Source of the DNA: Qipengyuania flava
GTDB taxonomy: Bacteria; Pseudomonadota; Alphaproteobacteria; Sphingomonadales; Sphingomonadaceae
Assembly: GCF_019448255.1 (NCBI RefSeq)
Contig: NZ_CP080410.1
Span: 1,984,001 to 2,048,000, forward strand
Direction: 5' to 3'
Length of the DNA stretch: 64,000 nucleotides
Shown: positions 8,529-18,534 of the stretch, piece by piece
Layout of the letters: each line of letters opens with the position of its first letter
How positions within the stretch are numbered: position 1 is the first letter of the stretch
Translations under genes and position numbers: made by a program
Notes under the pieces: model-generated
What the model was told of the DNA's origin: nothing
Databases searched by the model: none
The model's input: only the letters and a program-made list of their open reading frames with translations

Positions 8529-10184
8529 ATGGCCAAGCCGCCGACGAAGAAACGCACTGCCAAACGCAAGGGCCCGGAGAAGTTTGGCCAGCGCCGGCTC
8601 GAAGTCCGCGGGGCGATGATCAAGGACATCCCCGGCATCGCGAACCTTGTGCGCCGTGTGTACGAGGACATGCCCGCCTACACCCACGGCGAAATCCGCG
8701 GGCAGATCAACAACTTCAAGGAAGGCTGCTTTGTCGCGCTGCTGGACGACGAGGTGGTCGGCTATTGCGCGACCATGCAGATCGCCGAAGCGCTGGCCTT
8801 CCAGGACCACGACTGGGACGAGATCACCGGCAATGGCTATGGCAGCCGCCATGATCCCACCGGCGACTGGCTCTACGGCTACGAGATGTGCGTCGATCCC
8901 AAGGTGCGCGGTGTGCGCATCGGACGGCGCCTGTATGAAGAGCGCCGCGCGCTGGCCGAAGAAAAAGACCTCACTGGCATCGTCTTTGCCGGCCGCATGC
9001 CCAACTATCGCCGCTTCCGCCGGCGTGTGGACGGCCCGCAGGACTATCTGGACAAGGTGGTCGAGAAAAAGCTGCACGATCCCGTCCTGCGCTTCCAGAT
9101 GGCCAACGGGTTCGAGCCCGAACGCATCCTCGAAGGCTACCTGCCCGAAGACAAGGCGAGCATGGCCAACGCCGTGATGATGGTCTGGCGCAACCCCTAT
9201 GTGGAGCGCGACCAGCCGGTGAAGAAGCGCCTGCCGCGCGGGGTGGAATCGGTGCGTGTGGCGACCTGCCAGCTGCAGGCACGCCAGCTTGCCGACTACG
9301 ACGAATTCATGCGCGCCATCGAATATTTCGTCGATGTTGCAAGCGATTACGAAAGCGACTTCATCGTCTTTCCCGAGCTGTTCACACTGATGCTGCTGAG
9401 CTTCGAGGAAAAGGAGCTCTCGCCGGTCGAGGCGATCGAGCGCCTGTCCGAATACACCCCCCGCCTGCGCAGCGACATTTCCGAGATGGCGATGCGCTAC
9501 AACATCAACATCATCGCCGGATCGCATCCCACGCGGATGGAGGACGGGGACATCCATAATGTCGCCTATGTCTGCCTGCGCGACGGGTCGGTCCATGCTC
9601 AGGAGAAGATCCACCCGACGCCCAACGAGCGCTACTGGTGGAACATCAAGGGCGGCGACAAGGTCGAGGTTATCCAGACCGACTGCGGGCCGATCGGCGT
9701 GCAGATCTGCTACGATAGCGAGTTCCCCGAACTCAGCCGCCGGCTCGCCGACGAAGGCGCGCGGATCATCTTCGTGCCCTTCTGCACCGATAGCCGCCAG
9801 GGCTATCTGCGCGTGCGCTATTGCGGCCAGGCGCGCGCGATCGAGAACCAGTGTTTCGTGGTCCTCTCGGGCAATGTCGGGAACCTGCCAAACGTCGCCA
9901 ATATGGACATCCAGTATGCGCAAAGCTGCATCCTGACGCCCTGCGACTTTCCCTTCGCGCGCGACGGGATCGCGGCCGAGGCCAGCGAGAACGTGGAGAC
10001 GCTGACCATCAGCGACATCAACCTTGCCGACCTGAGCTGGGCCCGCGCCGAAGGAACGGTCCGCAATCTCGCCGACCGGCGTTTCGATCTCTACCGCATC
10101 GAGTGGGACGAGGACGGCAAGCACCCCGGAAAGCCGCGCCCGCGCCGCGAACCGCTCGGCCCCTCGCACGCCGGTGGCGGCTGA
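8529..10184 (+). CDS. GNAT acetyltransferase-carbon-nitrogen hydrolase fusion
   Basis: A 551-aa bifunctional protein. Residues about 22-220 form a GNAT domain with an acetyl-CoA loop (RGVRIGRRL, about 127-135). Residues about 242-535 form a nitrilase-superfamily amidase with the complete catalytic triad: Glu283 (FPELF), Lys360 (QEKIHPTPNE) and Cys394 (QICYDSEFPE). The basic N-terminal extension (KPPTKKRTAKRK) is family-typical. The two domains are presumed to act on one substrate, but that substrate is unknown. The gene stands alone between icd and a xylanase. Confidence 0.92.
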   Translation: MAKPPTKKRTAKRKGPEKFGQRRLEVRGAMIKDIPGIANLVRRVYEDMPAYTHGEIRGQINNFKEGCFVALLDDEVVGYCATMQIAEALAFQDHDWDEITGNGYGSRHDPTGDWLYGYEMCVDPKVRGVRIGRRLYEERRALAEEKDLTGIVFAGRMPNYRRFRRRVDGPQDYLDKVVEKKLHDPVLRFQMANGFEPERILEGYLPEDKASMANAVMMVWRNPYVERDQPVKKRLPRGVESVRVATCQLQARQLADYDEFMRAIEYFVDVASDYESDFIVFPELFTLMLLSFEEKELSPVEAIERLSEYTPRLRSDISEMAMRYNINIIAGSHPTRMEDGDIHNVAYVCLRDGSVHAQEKIHPTPNERYWWNIKGGDKVEVIQTDCGPIGVQICYDSEFPELSRRLADEGARIIFVPFCTDSRQGYLRVRYCGQARAIENQCFVVLSGNVGNLPNVANMDIQYAQSCILTPCDFPFARDGIAAEASENVETLTISDINLADLSWARAEGTVRNLADRRFDLYRIEWDEDGKHPGKPRPRREPLGPSHAGGG

Positions 10185-10241
10185 CCGCCGCTTAACAGCC
10201 GTTTCACCCGCCATTCAGCGCGGCCTTGCGAAGGTCCTCCC

Positions 10242-11366
10242 ATGAAGACGACCAGACGAACGCTTTTGAAAGGCGCTGCGATCGGCGGGCTCGCCATGAT
10301 GGGTGGCGGCGCCCGTGCTGCGCTTGCCGGGCCTGCTGAGGGCCTGAAGGCATCCGCCAATGCCCGCGGCTTGCAATTTGGCATCGCCACCAACCGGATC
10401 GAAGTCGCCAACCCGGCCCTGGCCGAGCTGATCGCGCGCAACGCTTCGGTCACCCTCACCCGCAACGACATGAAGTGGGGCCGGGTCGAGGCCGAACGCG
10501 GGACGCGCGATTACACCCACGCCCGGACAGTGTCCGACTTTGCCGAGCGCAACGGGCTGGCCCTGCGCGGCCATAACGTCGTGTGGGCCATGGACGTGTT
10601 CATGCCCGACTGGTTCGTGGAAATGGAACGCCAGCCGCGCCGGCAGGCTCGCCGCGACATGAAGAGCGAGATGTGGCACCACGCCCATAGGCTCGAGGCC
10701 GCCTTCCCCCAGGTCCGGTCATGGGATGTCGTCAACGAGGCGGTGAACCCGCGCTCGGGCAAGCTGCGCAACTCCGTGCTCACCCGCACGCTGGGCGATC
10801 GCTATTTCGATCTCGCTTTCCAGATCATGCGCGCCAAGGCGCCCGGCGCGCAGCTCGTCTATAACGACGCGGTCGACTGGCGGCCCAACGGCGCCCATCG
10901 CGACGGCATCCTGCGCCTGCTCGAAGGCGCACTCAAACGCGACGTTCCGATCGATGCCGTAGGGATCGAAGGCCATCTCGGACCCTGGCTTGGGCGAGAG
11001 GCCGACTATCGCGGCTGGTCGGCGTTCCTCGACGAGCTTGCCGACCTTGGTCTTCCCGTGATCATCACCGAGCTCGATTGCGACGACCGCAACCTTGGCA
11101 GGGTCAGCCCCGCCCGCCGCGACCAGCTTTTCGCGGAGGAAACCGAGCGCTACCTCGACCTGACGCTCGACAACACCAATGTCCGGCAAGTCGTCGCCTG
11201 GACCGCGGTCGACACCGATATCGACGCCTTCTGGAAAGGCGCCACGCGCCCTCGCTGGATTCCCGCCAACAAGAGCTTCCTAGGCGGCGTGTTCGATACC
11301 GGGCTGCGCCGGACCCCCACCTACGCTGCCATTGATCGCGCGCTGAAAGCAGCGCCGCTGCGCTAG
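10242..11366 (+). CDS. endo-1,4-beta-xylanase, GH10 family, Tat-exported
   Basis: A 374-aa secreted glycoside hydrolase. The N-terminus carries a twin-arginine signal (TTRRTLLKGAAIGG) with an Ala-rich cleavage region near residue 28. The GH10 barrel retains the proton donor Glu166 (WDVVNEAV) and the nucleophile Glu277 (VIITELDCDD), plus the N-terminal KWGRVE motif. The usual RGHTLVWH-type loop reads RGHNVVWAMD, so the His and nearby subsite residues of classical xylanases are replaced and substrate specificity may differ. Tat export implies folding before export to the periplasm. Confidence 0.92.
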   Translation: MKTTRRTLLKGAAIGGLAMMGGGARAALAGPAEGLKASANARGLQFGIATNRIEVANPALAELIARNASVTLTRNDMKWGRVEAERGTRDYTHARTVSDFAERNGLALRGHNVVWAMDVFMPDWFVEMERQPRRQARRDMKSEMWHHAHRLEAAFPQVRSWDVVNEAVNPRSGKLRNSVLTRTLGDRYFDLAFQIMRAKAPGAQLVYNDAVDWRPNGAHRDGILRLLEGALKRDVPIDAVGIEGHLGPWLGREADYRGWSAFLDELADLGLPVIITELDCDDRNLGRVSPARRDQLFAEETERYLDLTLDNTNVRQVVAWTAVDTDIDAFWKGATRPRWIPANKSFLGGVFDTGLRRTPTYAAIDRALKAAPLR

Positions 11367-11438
11367 GTGCCCAAAAAGCCCGCCGGAACCCTGCGAACCA
11401 CAGGTGACAAGCACGCGAAGGTTCAATAGTCAGGGCGC

Positions 11439-13199
11439 ATGGCATCGGCTGAATTTGCAAGCCCGGCGGTCGCGGACGCGCTGGTGATCCTGGGGGCCGC
11501 AGGGCTCGTGATCCCTGTGTTCACCCGCTTCCGGGTTACCCCGATCATCGGTTTCATCCTGATCGGCGTTGCCGTGGGTCCTTACGGGCTCGGCCGGCTC
11601 GTCTTCGAGCATCCCTGGTTATCCTACATAACCATATCCGATCCCGAGACCCTCGAGCCATTTGCCGAGTTTGGGATCATCCTGCTGCTCTTCGCAATCG
11701 GTCTCGAACTCAGCTTCAACCGCTTGTGGCAAATGCGAAAACTCGTATTCGGCCTCGGGGCGATGGAGCTGATCGTGATCGGCAGCTGCCTTGCCATCGC
11801 GCTGTCGATGATGGGCCAGTTCTGGACCGGCGCGCTGGCGCTGGGCTTTGCCCTTGCCTTCTCCTCGACTGCCATCGTGCTGCCGATCGCAGGCACGCAT
11901 TCGCCGGTCGGGCGCGCGGCGCTCGCCATGCTGCTGTTCGAAGACATCATGATCGTCCCGATCATCTTCATCCTTGGCGCCATGGCTCCCAATGCGGCGG
12001 GCGAAGGCTGGGAAGGCATGCTGACCACGCTTTGGCAGGGCGGCCTCGTGATCGCCGCCATGATGATCCTTGGGCGTTTCGCCCTTCCCCGCCTGTTCGG
12101 CCAGGCAGCGCGCACAAAGAGCCCCGAGCTCTTCCTTGCCGCCTCCTTGCTCGTGGTGATCGGCGCAAGCCTCGCCACGGCGGCGGTTGGCCTGTCGCCC
12201 ATCGTCGGCGCGCTGATTGCAGGGCTGCTGATCGCCGAGACCGAGTATCACGGCGAGGTCGAGGCGATCATGGACCCCTTCAAGGGCCTCGCGCTCGGTA
12301 TCTTCCTGATTACCGTCGGCATGAGCATCGACCTGCAGACCATATGGGAGAATCTCGGCCTGATCGCGACGGCGGTCCTGCTGATCCTGCCCTTCAAGGC
12401 GCTGGTCACCGGCGTGCTGCTGCGCCTGATGGGCGCCCGACGCAGCACGGCGGCGGAAACCGGCATCCTGATGGCGAGCCCTTCGGAAACCAGCCTGATC
12501 ATCATTGCCGCGGCCAGCTCTGCCCTGCTCATCCAGCCCGGTACGGCGCAGTTCTGGCAGATCGTGACCGCCATCGGCCTCACCGTCACGCCCCTGCTCG
12601 CCCGCCTCGGGAGAGCGATCGCTCGGCGGGTTGAGCCGGTGCCCGAACTTCCCGAGGATGCGGAGGACGAACCGCGGGTCATCATCGTCGGTGCGGGCCG
12701 TGTCGGCCTGCTGATCGCGCAAATGCTGAGCGCGCATGACAAACCCTATGTCGCGCTCGATTCCGACCCGGACCTGATTGAGAGCGCCAAGCGCAAGGGC
12801 TTCAGGGCCACCTTCGGGGATGCAGCGCGCGGCGATGCAATGACCCGCCTCGGCATCGAGAAGGCCCTTGCCGTGGTCCTCACCATGGACGAACCCGTGC
12901 TGGTCCAGCGCCTCGTCTCGAAACTGCGCAAGGAGCACCCCGACCTCCTGATCGTGTGCCGTGCGCGCGATGTCGGGCATGCTGCCGCCCTGTACCGTGC
13001 TGGAGCCAGCCACGCAGTGCCCGAAACGCTCGAAAGCTCGCTGCAATTGTCCGAAGCCGTGCTGGTCGACATTGGCGTTGCCATGGGGCCGGTGATCGCC
13101 TCGATCCACGAAAAGCGCGACGAGTTCCGCGAGCAGATCGAGCAGGAAGGCGCGCTCGCCTACAAGCCCAAGCTGCGGACCAGCACGACCGAGGCCTGA
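11439..13199 (+). CDS. monovalent cation:proton antiporter-2 (KefB/CPA2) with TrkA-N domain
   Basis: A 586-aa inner-membrane transporter. About 12 hydrophobic helices (residues about 10-395) contain the CPA2 exchanger signatures, including GIILLLFAIGLELS and FSSTAIVLPIAG. A cytoplasmic RCK/TrkA-N nucleotide-binding domain follows, with the GAGRVG Rossmann loop near residue 415. It likely exchanges K+ or Na+ for protons under nucleotide control. The downstream Cys-rich gene starts 3 bp after the stop and is probably cotranscribed. Confidence 0.93.
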   Translation: MASAEFASPAVADALVILGAAGLVIPVFTRFRVTPIIGFILIGVAVGPYGLGRLVFEHPWLSYITISDPETLEPFAEFGIILLLFAIGLELSFNRLWQMRKLVFGLGAMELIVIGSCLAIALSMMGQFWTGALALGFALAFSSTAIVLPIAGTHSPVGRAALAMLLFEDIMIVPIIFILGAMAPNAAGEGWEGMLTTLWQGGLVIAAMMILGRFALPRLFGQAARTKSPELFLAASLLVVIGASLATAAVGLSPIVGALIAGLLIAETEYHGEVEAIMDPFKGLALGIFLITVGMSIDLQTIWENLGLIATAVLLILPFKALVTGVLLRLMGARRSTAAETGILMASPSETSLIIIAAASSALLIQPGTAQFWQIVTAIGLTVTPLLARLGRAIARRVEPVPELPEDAEDEPRVIIVGAGRVGLLIAQMLSAHDKPYVALDSDPDLIESAKRKGFRATFGDAARGDAMTRLGIEKALAVVLTMDEPVLVQRLVSKLRKEHPDLLIVCRARDVGHAAALYRAGASHAVPETLESSLQLSEAVLVDIGVAMGPVIASIHEKRDEFREQIEQEGALAYKPKLRTSTTEA

Positions 13200-13202
13200 G
13201 GC

Positions 13203-13721
13203 ATGCCGGCACTCGAAACGCGGTCGGACTGCGCGCGCTGCGCGGCGCTGTGCTGCATTGCCTACCCCTCTGACGAAATGCCCGGCTTTGCCGCAAGCAA
13301 GGCGCGCGGCGAGCCCTGCCCCAAGCTGAAGGTCGACGGTCTGTGTTCGATCTACGAGACACGGGCCGAGGATGGCTTTGGCGGGTGCATCCGTTTCGAA
13401 TGCTTCGGAGCCGGCCAGCACGTGGTCCAGACGCTGTTCGATGGACGGGACTGGCGCGGCGATCCCGCCTTGCTCGGGCCGATGGTCGATACCTTCCTCG
13501 CCATGCGACCGGTGAGCGATCTCGCCTATCTCGTTGAAAGCGCGCTGGCGGTGGAGCTCGACGATGCGCAGCGCAGCGCGCTTGCCAATGTCCAGACAGA
13601 GCTGGCCGACATTGCGAGCACGCGCGTGGGACTGTCCGATCAGGCCCGGATTGGTGCGGCGGAGCAAACGATCCGGCGCATCTACGCCTCGATCGATCGG
13701 GCCAAGCTGCTCAAATCCTGA
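13203..13721 (+). CDS. cysteine-rich protein, YkgJ-like N-terminus, unknown function
   Basis: A 172-aa protein with eight cysteines in its first 67 residues (10, 13, 17, 18, 39, 48, 62, 67). The CxxCxxxCC opening and later single cysteines resemble the metal-binding pattern of YkgJ-type proteins. The remainder is helical and has no recognised motif. It lies 3 bp after the antiporter and is probably translated with it. Metal or Fe-S binding is an inference from spacing only. Confidence 0.8.
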   Translation: MPALETRSDCARCAALCCIAYPSDEMPGFAASKARGEPCPKLKVDGLCSIYETRAEDGFGGCIRFECFGAGQHVVQTLFDGRDWRGDPALLGPMVDTFLAMRPVSDLAYLVESALAVELDDAQRSALANVQTELADIASTRVGLSDQARIGAAEQTIRRIYASIDRAKLLKS

Positions 13722-13764
13722 ACCTTTTCCTCACCCGGACATTGGCTGGGTGAAGGAGACAATC

Positions 13765-13941
13765 ATGAGCAATCCCGACCCGACAAAGCCGACGCCCAAC
13801 AGCGAGAAGTTCAAGCCGCAAAATGTGCAGGACCCGGTGAGCACCACCGAGCCGCCGACGGCCAATGCCGACAAGCCCGCCGACACGGGCGGTCAGGACA
13901 TTCCGCGCGGGAGCGAACCCGAAGTCTCGCGCCAGGGCTAG
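13765..13941 (+). CDS. small hydrophilic, disorder-prone hypothetical protein
   Basis: A 58-aa protein rich in Pro, Thr, Asp and Lys with no hydrophobic segment, likely intrinsically disordered. A strong ribosome binding site (GAAGGAGA, 13753-13760) fixes the ATG at 13765. Its stop codon lies inside a strong terminator hairpin shared with alaS, which supports it as a real transcription unit. No function is recognised. Confidence 0.7.
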   Translation: MSNPDPTKPTPNSEKFKPQNVQDPVSTTEPPTANADKPADTGGQDIPRGSEPEVSRQG

Positions 13942-13955
13942 GCGGGCCTAGCCCT
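13934..13955 (+). terminator. terminator embedding both convergent stop codons
   Basis: A perfect 9-bp stem (13934-13942 with 13947-13955) and a CGGG loop, followed on the plus strand by TTTAT. The plus-strand stop (13939-13941) and the alaS stop (13948-13950) both lie in the stem. It is best for plus-strand transcripts because the minus side lacks a T run. Confidence 0.8.
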
Positions 13956-16602
13956 TTATCGCGCTCCGCACCGCGTCGAGCGCGTCACCAGCCTTGCTGC
14001 CGTCCGGACCACCGCCCTGCGCCATGTCCGGGCGGCCGCCGCCGCCCTTCCCGCCCAGCGCTTCTACGCCCGCGCGCACCAGATCGACCGCGCTGAAGCG
14101 GTCGGTAAGGTCATCGGTTACGGCGACGGCAAAGGCACCCTTGCCCTCGTTGACCGCGCAGATCGCTGCGATGCCCGAGCCCATGCGGGTCTTGGCTTCG
14201 TCGAGCAGCGGGCGCAGTTCCTTGGGGCTAAGCCCTTCGATGACCTGGCCCGAGAAGGTGACACCGCCGATATCCTCGTCGGCCGGACCGGCATCGCTGC
14301 CGCCACCGCCGCCAAGCGCCAGGGCGCGTTTCGCATCTGCCAGTTCCTTTTCGAGCTTCTTGCGCTCGTCCACCAGCGCTGCGACGCGGGCCGGAGCCTC
14401 GTCGGGCGAGGTTTTCAGTGCGCTGGCAATAGCCTTGACCGCCTGGTCACGCGCGACCAGCCACTGGCGCGCCGCTTCACCGGTCAGCGCCTCGATGCGC
14501 CTCACGCCGGAGCTGACCGCGCTTTCCGAGACGATCTTGAAAACGCCAATATCGCCGGTCGCCTTGACGTGGGTACCGCCGCACAGCTCGACCGAGTAGT
14601 TGCGACCTTCGCCGCCCTTGCGGCCCATCGAGAGCACACGGACTTCGTCGCCGTACTTTTCGCCGAACAGCGCCAGCGCGCCTGCCTCGACCGCATCTTC
14701 GGGCGTCATCAAGCGCGTGCCGACCTGTTCGTTGGCACGGATTTCCTCGTTCACCTCGGCCTCGATCGCAGCGATATCCGCGTCGTCGAGCGGCTTGGGG
14801 TGCGAGAAGTCGAAGCGGAAGCGGTCGTCCGAGACCAGCGAGCCCTTCTGGGTCACATGCCCGCCAAGGCGGTTGCGCAGCGCTGCGTGCACGAGGTGCG
14901 TTGCCGAGTGGTTGGCGCGAATGCGGTCGCGGCGATCCGCATCGACTTCGAGGTGGACCGCATCGCCCACCGAAACCGTACCCTTTGTAACCTTGGCCAC
15001 ATGGGTGTGCAGGCGGCCGAGCGGCTTGTTGGTCGTCTCGACCGCGATCTCGAGGCCTTCGGGCGTCCAGATGCGTCCGGCATCGCCCGTCTGGCCGCCG
15101 CTTTCGCCATAGAAGGGCGTCTGGTTGACCAGCAGGATAACCTCTTCACCTTCGGAAGCCGACTGCACTTCGCTGCCGTCCTTGACGATGGCCACCACGG
15201 CAGCTTCGCCCGTGGTCGAGCTATAGCCGGTGAATTCGGTCGAGCCTTCGCGTTCGGCGATATCGAACCAGACTTCCTCGCTGGCCGCTTCGCCCGAACC
15301 CTTCCAGGCAGCGCGCGCGGCAGCCTTCTGCTGCTCCATGGCCGCATCGAAGCCCTCCTTGTCGACCCCGATGCCGCGGCTGCGCAGCGCGTCTTCGGTA
15401 AGGTCGTAGGGGAAGCCGTAGGTGTCGTAGAGCTTGAAGGCGGTCTCGCCGTCGAGCGTGCCGCCCTCGCCCATGTCGCCGGTTGCATCGTCGAGCAGCT
15501 TCAGGCCCTTGTCGAGCGTGCGGCGGAACTGCGTTTCTTCGCGCTCGAGCACTTCCTGGATAAGCGCCTGCCCTCGAACGAGCTCGGGATAGGCAGCGCC
15601 CATCTCGGTAACGAGCGCGGGCACGAGACGATGCATCAGCGGCTTGCTCGCACCCAGCAGGTGAGCGTGGCGCATGGCGCGGCGCATGATGCGGCGAAGC
15701 ACGTAACCGCGGCCCTCGTTCGACGGCAGAACCCCGTCGGCCATCAGGAAACTGGTCGAGCGCAGGTGATCGGCGATCACGCGGTGGCTGGCGGTCCGGT
15801 CGCCTTCGGCCTTCACGCCCGTCAGGCTTTCACTTGCCGCGATCAGGTTCTTGAAGGTGTCGGTATCGTAATTGTCGTGGACTCCCTGCATGACGGCGGC
15901 CACGCGCTCGATCCCCATGCCGGTATCGATGCTCGGCTTGGGCAGATCGCCGACGATCTCGTCCGCTTCCTGCGTGAACTGCATGAAAACGAGGTTCCAG
16001 ATCTCGACGAAGCGGTCGCCGTCCTCTTCCGGCGATCCTGGAGGGCCGCCCCAGATGTGATCGCCATGGTCGTAGAAGATTTCCGAGCACGGCCCGCAAG
16101 GCCCGTCCGAGCCCATGGCCCAGAAATTGTCCTTAGTCGGGATGCGGATGATGCGGTCATCGGCAAAGCCGGTCAGCTTCTTCCAAAGATCGAAGGCCTC
16201 GTCGTCCGTGTGGTAGACGGTGACCAGAAGGCGGTCCTTGTCGAGACCCCATTCCTTCGTGAGCAGCGTCCACGCGTGCTCGATCGCCTGCTCCTTGAAA
16301 TAGTCGCCGAACGAGAAATTGCCGAGCATCTCGAAGAAAGTGTGGTGGCGCGCGGTGTAGCCGACGTTGTCGAGATCGTTGTGCTTGCCGCCTGCGCGCA
16401 CGCATTTCTGCGCGCTGGTGGCGCGCGGCGCGGGCGGGGTCTCGAGCCCAGTGAAGGCGTTCTTGAACGGCACCATGCCCGCGTTGACGAACATCAGCGT
16501 GGGATCGCTGAAGGGAACGAGCGGCGCGCTGGCGACTTCGGCGTGCTCGTTGCGCGCGAAATAGTCGAGGAAGCTGCGGCGAATATCGTTGGTCGAAGTC
16601 AT
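13948..16602 (-). CDS. alaS: alanyl-tRNA synthetase
   Basis: An 884-aa class II synthetase charging tRNA-Ala. Visible are the N-terminal [10 protein letters not shown] and [10 protein letters not shown] motifs and the aminoacylation core. The editing domain has the HxxxH zinc motif ([13 protein letters not shown]) and the distal CGGTH motif, and a C-terminal C-Ala region ends [16 protein letters not shown]. Length is normal. An upstream in-frame start exists at 16626, but [11 protein letters not shown] at 16602 matches the family start. Confidence 0.98.
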   Translation of the reverse strand: MTSTNDIRRSFLDYFARNEHAEVASAPLVPFSDPTLMFVNAGMVPFKNAFTGLETPPAPRATSAQKCVRAGGKHNDLDNVGYTARHHTFFEMLGNFSFGDYFKEQAIEHAWTLLTKEWGLDKDRLLVTVYHTDDEAFDLWKKLTGFADDRIIRIPTKDNFWAMGSDGPCGPCSEIFYDHGDHIWGGPPGSPEEDGDRFVEIWNLVFMQFTQEADEIVGDLPKPSIDTGMGIERVAAVMQGVHDNYDTDTFKNLIAASESLTGVKAEGDRTASHRVIADHLRSTSFLMADGVLPSNEGRGYVLRRIMRRAMRHAHLLGASKPLMHRLVPALVTEMGAAYPELVRGQALIQEVLEREETQFRRTLDKGLKLLDDATGDMGEGGTLDGETAFKLYDTYGFPYDLTEDALRSRGIGVDKEGFDAAMEQQKAAARAAWKGSGEAASEEVWFDIAEREGSTEFTGYSSTTGEAAVVAIVKDGSEVQSASEGEEVILLVNQTPFYGESGGQTGDAGRIWTPEGLEIAVETTNKPLGRLHTHVAKVTKGTVSVGDAVHLEVDADRRDRIRANHSATHLVHAALRNRLGGHVTQKGSLVSDDRFRFDFSHPKPLDDADIAAIEAEVNEEIRANEQVGTRLMTPEDAVEAGALALFGEKYGDEVRVLSMGRKGGEGRNYSVELCGGTHVKATGDIGVFKIVSESAVSSGVRRIEALTGEAARQWLVARDQAVKAIASALKTSPDEAPARVAALVDERKKLEKELADAKRALALGGGGGSDAGPADEDIGGVTFSGQVIEGLSPKELRPLLDEAKTRMGSGIAAICAVNEGKGAFAVAVTDDLTDRFSAVDLVRAGVEALGGKGGGGRPDMAQGGGPDGSKAGDALDAVRSAIKG

Positions 16603-16674
16603 GCCTGCGCAGTTAGGCAATCGCACTCGGTGCTACAAGCGCGAATGACCCGTCAGACTGTGCAGGAATGGCGA

Positions 16675-17505
16675 TCAGCCGGGTGCGCGGGCAGTGACGA
16701 TCCAGCAGGCGGCGGGCAGCGATACCCGTCCGTGCTCGTGATGGCGCTCGATTACCCTACGCAAGCGGTCGAGCGCGGCTTCCCGATCATCCCCTTCGAG
16801 CGCCGCTACGGCGCGCGCGGCGGGTCCGATGCGGAGGAAATAGGACAGCGCGTCCTCCACCGCGTCCGGCCCCTCGCCCGCTACCATGCCATAGTCGATC
16901 GCCTCGAACCCGATGTCGCGCCATCCCGCTTCCGATAGGATCCGCTCGACCTTGTCGCGGCGGCCGAAAGCGAAGGGGCCGGGAGCATCGCGATCGGGCG
17001 GCGGGCCGTCGCTTTTCGGGAGCGCCGACATCAGCTCGCGAACCCATGCGTTTTCGGACGGTTCGCGAAAGCAGGAGAAGACGAGCCGCGCTGCAGGAGA
17101 GGCCTCGCTCGCGATATGCGTGAAGGCAGCGACAGGATCGCCGAAGAACATGACACCGTGGCGCGATACAATGAGATCGGCCCGCTCGCCCTCTACGGCA
17201 GCCCATTCCGTCGCGTCCCCGTGTTCGAAGCGAAGATTGGCATGGTCCGAAGCGCGAAAGCGTGCGGCGTCCAGCAGCTCCTCGCTTACATCGACGCCTA
17301 TGACGCGGGAGGATGGATGTCCCTCGGCAAGGCGCAGGGAGAGCTCACCCGCGCCGCACCCGATGTCGAGCGCCTGCGCGAACTGGGATGCCGTAGCGAC
17401 TTCGAGAAGGCGATCGGTCAGCGGACCGAAGCTGCGGTCGGTGCGCTGCCATTCCGCTGCCCAGACATGACCCACACGCCCGACCCATTCGGATTGATCG
17501 GTCAT
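16675..17505 (-). CDS. class I SAM-dependent methyltransferase
   Basis: A 276-aa protein with a standard Rossmann methyltransferase core: motif I ALDIGCGAGELSLRL (about 41-55), an acidic residue after strand 2 (VIGVDVS), and post-motif strands with ADLIVSRHGVMFF. It starts 6 bp after the epimerase gene and probably belongs to the same minus-strand operon. Its substrate, possibly a sugar, lipid or small molecule, cannot be read from the sequence. Confidence 0.87.
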   Translation of the reverse strand: MTDQSEWVGRVGHVWAAEWQRTDRSFGPLTDRLLEVATASQFAQALDIGCGAGELSLRLAEGHPSSRVIGVDVSEELLDAARFRASDHANLRFEHGDATEWAAVEGERADLIVSRHGVMFFGDPVAAFTHIASEASPAARLVFSCFREPSENAWVRELMSALPKSDGPPPDRDAPGPFAFGRRDKVERILSEAGWRDIGFEAIDYGMVAGEGPDAVEDALSYFLRIGPAARAVAALEGDDREAALDRLRRVIERHHEHGRVSLPAACWIVTARAPG

Positions 17506-17511
17506 CCTGCC

Positions 17512-18534
17512 TCACACATCGTAGTAATCGCGGTACCAGTCCACGAAGCGCTTCACACCGTCCCGAATGCCGGTTTGCGGCACATAGCCTGTGAGCGACT
17601 TCAGCAGTTCGGCATCGGCCCATGTTGCCGGCACGTCGCCCGGCTGCATCGGCATGAGGTTGCGCTGCGCCTCGATCCCTAGCGCCTCTTCGATTGCCGC
17701 GATCATCTCGCCCAGCTGCTCGGGCTGGGAGTTGCCGATGTTGACGATACGCCAGGGTGCAACCGGGGAGAGGCTGTCGCCCGGCGCGATATCCTCCGGC
17801 GTTTCCGGCCGCACGGGCGGCGTATCGATCAGGCGGCGGATGGCTTCGACGAGATCGTCCACATAGGTGAAGTCCCGCATCATCTTGCCGTGGTTGTAAA
17901 CGTCGATCGGCTCGCCTGCGAGCATGGCGCGGGTGAACTTGAACAGCGCCATGTCCGGCCGCCCCCACGGGCCATAGACCGTGAAGAAGCGGAACATCGT
18001 CACCGGCAGCCCGAAGAGGTGCGCGTAGGAATGCGCCATCGCCTCGGTCGCCTTCTTGGTCGCCGCGTAGAAGGACATCTGGTGGTCGGCCTTCATGGTC
18101 TCGCGGTACGGCATCTCGGTGTTCGCGCCGTAGGCGGAAGAGGTCGAGGCCAGCAGCATGTGCTGCGGCGGATGCGCGCGGGCGGCCTCGAGCAGTTCGA
18201 ACGTGCCGACGAGATTGCTTTCCAGATAGCTGCGCGGATTGTCGATCGAATAGCGCACGCCCGCCTGCGCGGCGAGATGGACCACGACATCCGGCGTGTG
18301 TTCGGCAAACAGGCCGGCGAGCAGTTCGGGCGTTTCGATCGCCTCGTTCACGGCCGTAAAGCCAGGGCTCTGCAGCAGCCCCGCCTGGCGCCGGCGCTTC
18401 AGCTCGGGATCGTAATAGTCCGACAGCGAATCCACGCCGATTACCCGGAAGCCCTCGGCCAGCAGGCGCTGGCACAGGAAGTAGCCGATGAACCCGGCGG
18501 CCCCGGTGACCAGTGCGGTCCGCGCCTGCGCCAT
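17512..18534 (-). CDS. NAD-dependent epimerase, UDP-glucuronate 4-epimerase-like
   Basis: A 340-aa extended SDR. The NAD loop is TGAAGFIG (about 10-17) and the catalytic pair is Tyr156/Lys160 (SFYAATKK). RYSIDNPRSYLESNLVG and FRFFTVYGPWGRPDMA are typical of UDP-glucuronate 4-epimerases. The start ATG overlaps the UDP-glucose dehydrogenase stop by one base (TGATG). The pair would convert UDP-glucose to UDP-glucuronate and then UDP-galacturonate for surface polysaccharide. Confidence 0.93.
   Translation of the reverse strand: MAQARTALVTGAAGFIGYFLCQRLLAEGFRVIGVDSLSDYYDPELKRRRQAGLLQSPGFTAVNEAIETPELLAGLFAEHTPDVVVHLAAQAGVRYSIDNPRSYLESNLVGTFELLEAARAHPPQHMLLASTSSAYGANTEMPYRETMKADHQMSFYAATKKATEAMAHSYAHLFGLPVTMFRFFTVYGPWGRPDMALFKFTRAMLAGEPIDVYNHGKMMRDFTYVDDLVEAIRRLIDTPPVRPETPEDIAPGDSLSPVAPWRIVNIGNSQPEQLGEMIAAIEEALGIEAQRNLMPMQPGDVPATWADAELLKSLTGYVPQTGIRDGVKRFVDWYRDYYDV

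Noticed and set aside
14569-16938. 789-aa plus-strand frame opposite alaS
   Set aside because: Antisense shadow of a fully conserved alanyl-tRNA synthetase; no start signal or motif.
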